From positions 1 through 6,212 of the forward strand of contig JAISBR010000189.1 in the NCBI GenBank assembly GCA_031266095.1: 6,212 nt of DNA, given 5' to 3'. This document shows positions 6,078 to 6,212 of this stretch, piece by piece. Under the pieces are notes generated by a model. It searched no databases. It was not told the origin of the DNA and was given only the letters and a program-made list of their open reading frames with translations. Position 1 is the stretch's first letter; every line of letters begins with the position of its first letter. Origin of the DNA: Treponema sp. GTDB taxonomy: Bacteria > Spirochaetota > Spirochaetia > Treponematales > Breznakiellaceae. The translations under genes were made by a program, and so were the position numbers.

Positions 6078-6120
6078 GGTTTTGGAACAGCCTCAATCCT
6101 TTTTTTTCATATTGATAAGT

Positions 6121-6136
6121 TGGCATAAGTATTGCT
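6121..6136 (+). promoter_or_regulatory. sigma-54 (-24/-12) promoter of the divergent plus-strand gene
   Basis: TGGCATAAGTATTGCT has GG at 6122-6123 and GC at 6134-6135 with the required spacing, and matches TGGCACG-N4-TTGCW at all but two positions. It is nearly identical to the promoter at 3250-3235; the 18-mers starting GTTGGCAT agree at 15 of 18 positions. The predicted start is near 6147, with a leader of about 44 nt to the ATG at 6191. No TGTGTCA-type site was seen upstream, so its activator is uncertain. Confidence 0.8.
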
Positions 6137-6190
6137 AAGAATAACAAGGGCGGTTAGCTCTTAAATCTAATATGTAAGGGAGAGATACCA

Positions 6191-6212
6191 ATGAAATCTG
6201 GCTTTAACGGCG
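6191..6212 (+). CDS. 5' end of a plus-strand gene, product unknown
   Basis: ATG at 6191 opens a frame reading MKSGFNG before the window ends. A ribosome binding site, AAGGGAG (6176-6182), lies eight bases upstream, and a sigma-54 promoter lies at 6121-6136. Seven residues are too few to identify a product. Its divergent position next to the acoR-type gene and its matching promoter class suggest a gene of the same or a related catabolic regulon. Confidence 0.6.

Larger units (their letters stand above)
5680..6094. repeat. intergenic repeat block bounded by inverted GTTCCAAAACCC
   Basis: GTTCCAAAACCC (5680-5691) is repeated in perfect inverted orientation as GGGTTTTGGAAC (6077-6088), bracketing about 410 bp. 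The outer right end, read on the minus strand as GAGGCTGTTCCAAAAC (6094-6079), matches the end of the 3303-3442 element at 14 of 16 positions. Contents in order are a GGAGG/CCTCC stem (5692-5704), a GTTACGTAAC palindrome (5715-5724), 21-bp tandem repeats, a long inverted repeat and five GC-rich hairpins. With its flanks this makes about 600 bases (5590-6190) without a credible gene. Confidence 0.6.

Noticed and set aside
6061..6107. Hairpin CCTGGC/GCCAGG followed by a run of eight T as a terminator
   Set aside because: The T run begins 22 bases after the stem, and there is no plus-strand gene upstream to terminate.

Overview
This window carries most of an acetoin (2,3-butanediol-type) catabolic operon and its regulator, all on the minus strand, plus the first codons of a divergent plus-strand gene at the right edge. 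The source is a bacterium of roughly 50% GC that uses sigma-54. The noncoding repeats (21-bp units, GC-rich hairpin arrays, and GAGSCTKTYCCAAAAC-type inverted repeats) remind me of termite-gut treponemes (spirochaetes). That is recollection, not proof, and an anaerobic Firmicute is a possible alternative.

Layout in transcription order, from right to left. An AcoR-type sigma-54 activator (5589-3592) has a plausible sigma-70 promoter at 5659-5631. It is followed by a 476-base noncoding region (3116-3591) that holds the whole control region of the catabolic operon. This region contains an inverted pair of TGTGTCA-rich sites (3507-3578, candidate activator sites), a 140-bp repeat element with terminal inverted repeats (about 3303-3442), a near-consensus -24/-12 promoter (3250-3235) and a leader of about 109 nt. 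The operon then reads: iron-containing alcohol dehydrogenase resembling 4-hydroxybutyrate dehydrogenase (3115-2000), acetoin dehydrogenase E1 alpha (1980-1021), E1 beta (999-10), and a start codon at base 6 for what should be the E2 subunit. Gaps between these genes are only 19, 21 and 3 bases, so they are almost certainly cotranscribed.

The likely logic is as follows. Acetoin or a related compound is sensed by the GAF domain of the activator, which binds the upstream sites and opens the sigma-54 promoter. The E1 subunits, with E2 and E3 encoded outside the window, cleave acetoin to acetyl-CoA and acetaldehyde. The alcohol dehydrogenase could reduce the acetaldehyde or oxidise a precursor alcohol.

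Right of the activator gene lies about 600 bases without a credible gene (5590-6190). It contains about seven 21-bp tandem repeats, a long inverted repeat and a string of five GC-rich hairpins. The block is bracketed by inverted copies of GTTCCAAAACCC and ends in the same motif that bounds the 140-bp element. Beyond it, a second -24/-12 promoter (6121-6136), nearly identical to the first, precedes a plus-strand gene of which only seven codons are visible.

The main points of interest are the matched pair of sigma-54 promoters, the inverted enhancer-like sites separated from their promoter by a MITE-like element, and the repeat family shared by both intergenic regions. I see no new enzyme system.
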